A stretch of 62,677 nucleotides of DNA from Chlamydiota bacterium (lineage in GTDB: Bacteria; Chlamydiota; Chlamydiia; Chlamydiales; Parachlamydiaceae). Shown here piece after piece: positions 61,932-62,677 of the stretch. The DNA lies in NCBI GenBank assembly GCA_013286645.1, contig JABDFJ010000006.1, forward strand, positions 1 through 62,677, given 5' to 3'. The notes under the pieces are model-generated. The model was not told the DNA's origin. It was given only the letters and a program-made list of their open reading frames with translations, and ran no database searches. The translations under genes and the position numbers were made by a program. The first letter of the stretch is position 1. Each line of letters starts with the position of its first letter.

Positions 61932-62639
61932 TTAATCAAAATCTTCAGCTGTTTTTAAAATTAATTTATTATCTTCACAAGCAACCTGCTGGTAATGAGT
62001 TATCTTGTGGAAAGCCGGATTATTCCAGCCATTGGTGTCGTAGCAGATGTATACATCCGAAGAATGATCACTCTTTTTCATTTTAGAGATGATATTCGCC
62101 ATGTTTGAGTGCTGTTGCTGCAAAGCCAATGTTAGTGGGGTAACAACTCTGTAATAGCGCATGCCAGGACGATTCATGGAAGTGAATGTGAGACCACTTG
62201 TGTAGACATACAAATAAACCCTCCGTTCTAAATCGGCGCCCTGCCGCATCCATTTTTTTACTTCTACAATGTTGTTGGCCACAATTGATTTTGCTAAATT
62301 GGATGTCAGCTCGGTGCGCTTTTCGAAGGAAAGCCCCGCACCCAGTGTCTCGTCGCTTAGCTTTAATTCTTTGTCTTTAATCAATTGGGTATAAACCACC
62401 CTATCAGTCATCAAAGACACCTTTTTCAGTCCGATAGAGCTTAAATGTTTATTGAAACTGTTTCTGTTTGCTAGGTAGTTTTTACCATTGATTTCAACTT
62501 TTACTAGGTTTGCAGTCAAATATGCATGGAGTAGCGTAATTGGATCCCTATGAATCCTAAAACTCTTTCCCATGCCTTGCGCATTGTCTCCATAGCCGAG
62601 ATGTAAGCGCCCATGATCTGTTACAGCTGTAATTGTCAT
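61932..62639 (-). CDS. hypothetical protein with an ankyrin-like repeat
   Basis: This 235-residue protein contains NLAKSIVANNIVEVKKWMRQ followed by GADLERRV, an ankyrin-repeat unit, and a second weak one around TPLTLALQQQHSNMANIISK. The N-terminal 60 residues (TAVTDHGRLHLGYGDNAQGM) are not recognised. Ankyrin proteins are frequent effectors in amoeba-associated bacteria, but secretion cannot be read. ATG 62639 follows AAGGAG at the right distance; a longer frame from 62672 is rejected. Confidence 0.6.
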   Translation of the reverse strand: MTITAVTDHGRLHLGYGDNAQGMGKSFRIHRDPITLLHAYLTANLVKVEINGKNYLANRNSFNKHLSSIGLKKVSLMTDRVVYTQLIKDKELKLSDETLGAGLSFEKRTELTSNLAKSIVANNIVEVKKWMRQGADLERRVYLYVYTSGLTFTSMNRPGMRYYRVVTPLTLALQQQHSNMANIISKMKKSDHSSDVYICYDTNGWNNPAFHKITHYQQVACEDNKLILKTAEDFD

Positions 62640-62677
62640 AATAAACTCCTTGGTAAAAAGACAATAAAGCATTTATT

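Overview
The window (about 43% GC by eye) looks like a chromosomal segment of an environmental Chlamydiae member (Parachlamydiales/Simkaniaceae-like; genus not determinable). The reasons are the block sppA-polA-coaE-rho, the adjacent block obgE/rpmA/rplU, a Tsp protease, ScpA/ScpB, HtrA, a CHLPS-type alpha/beta hydrolase, and seven paralogous beta-barrel proteins of the Lpg1974/MOMP-like kind that are amplified in amoeba-associated chlamydiae.

Layout. 0-1.2 kb: a partial unknown gene and a MazEF-type toxin-antitoxin pair. 1.3-11 kb: housekeeping genes (sppA, polA, coaE, rho, obgE, rpmA, rplU). 11-24.5 kb: an accessory stretch with putative effectors, an HExxH protein, a LysR/cupin divergent pair, a CHLPS hydrolase, a divergent P-type ATPase, an SDR that appears to lack its catalytic Ser and Tyr, and a 791-residue unknown protein. 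24.7 kb: tRNA-Phe. 25-28.8 kb: Tsp, scpA, scpB. 29-43 kb: an outer-envelope island with seven Lpg1974-like barrels and a cysteine-rich 12-residue-repeat protein. In the middle of it sits a compact three-gene cluster encoding a pentameric ligand-gated ion channel and two Cache-HAMP membrane sensors with no output domain. 43-50 kb: a tightly coupled six-gene acyl-CoA operon (acyl-CoA dehydrogenase, biotin-dependent carboxyltransferase, split AtuA, enoyl-CoA hydratase, metallo-hydrolase). 50-62.6 kb: GluQ, a helical-repeat protein, M19, M48 and M20 peptidases, MnmA, HtrA, a HicAB module and an ankyrin-like protein.

The most unusual structural feature is between the genes. Many intergenic gaps hold long inverted repeats whose arms are made of short degenerate 'words' (for example CAGAGGCACAGAGAACACAG, GGACCTAAAGGACC, AGGGACGATAGCGACTTAAG, TTCGCG words, TGGACTGAA). 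Several word families occur twice or more in the window. Two families carry a gene or gene relic in the loop: an intact four-helix-bundle (S23/IVS/Avd-like) gene at 49.9-50.6 kb and decayed GxxExxY-family genes at 28.8, 35.2 and 39.4 kb. Smaller palindromic elements have in turn jumped into these, leaving readable target duplications (4-bp TTTA/TAAA twice, 9-bp TTTGTCTTG once). I read this as a layered population of non-coding mobile hairpins.

Two candidates stand out for follow-up: the channel-plus-sensor cluster at 31.6-35.1 kb, and the word-array hairpin elements with their four-helix-bundle and GxxExxY cargo. All functional statements rest on motif reading by eye; no searches were run.
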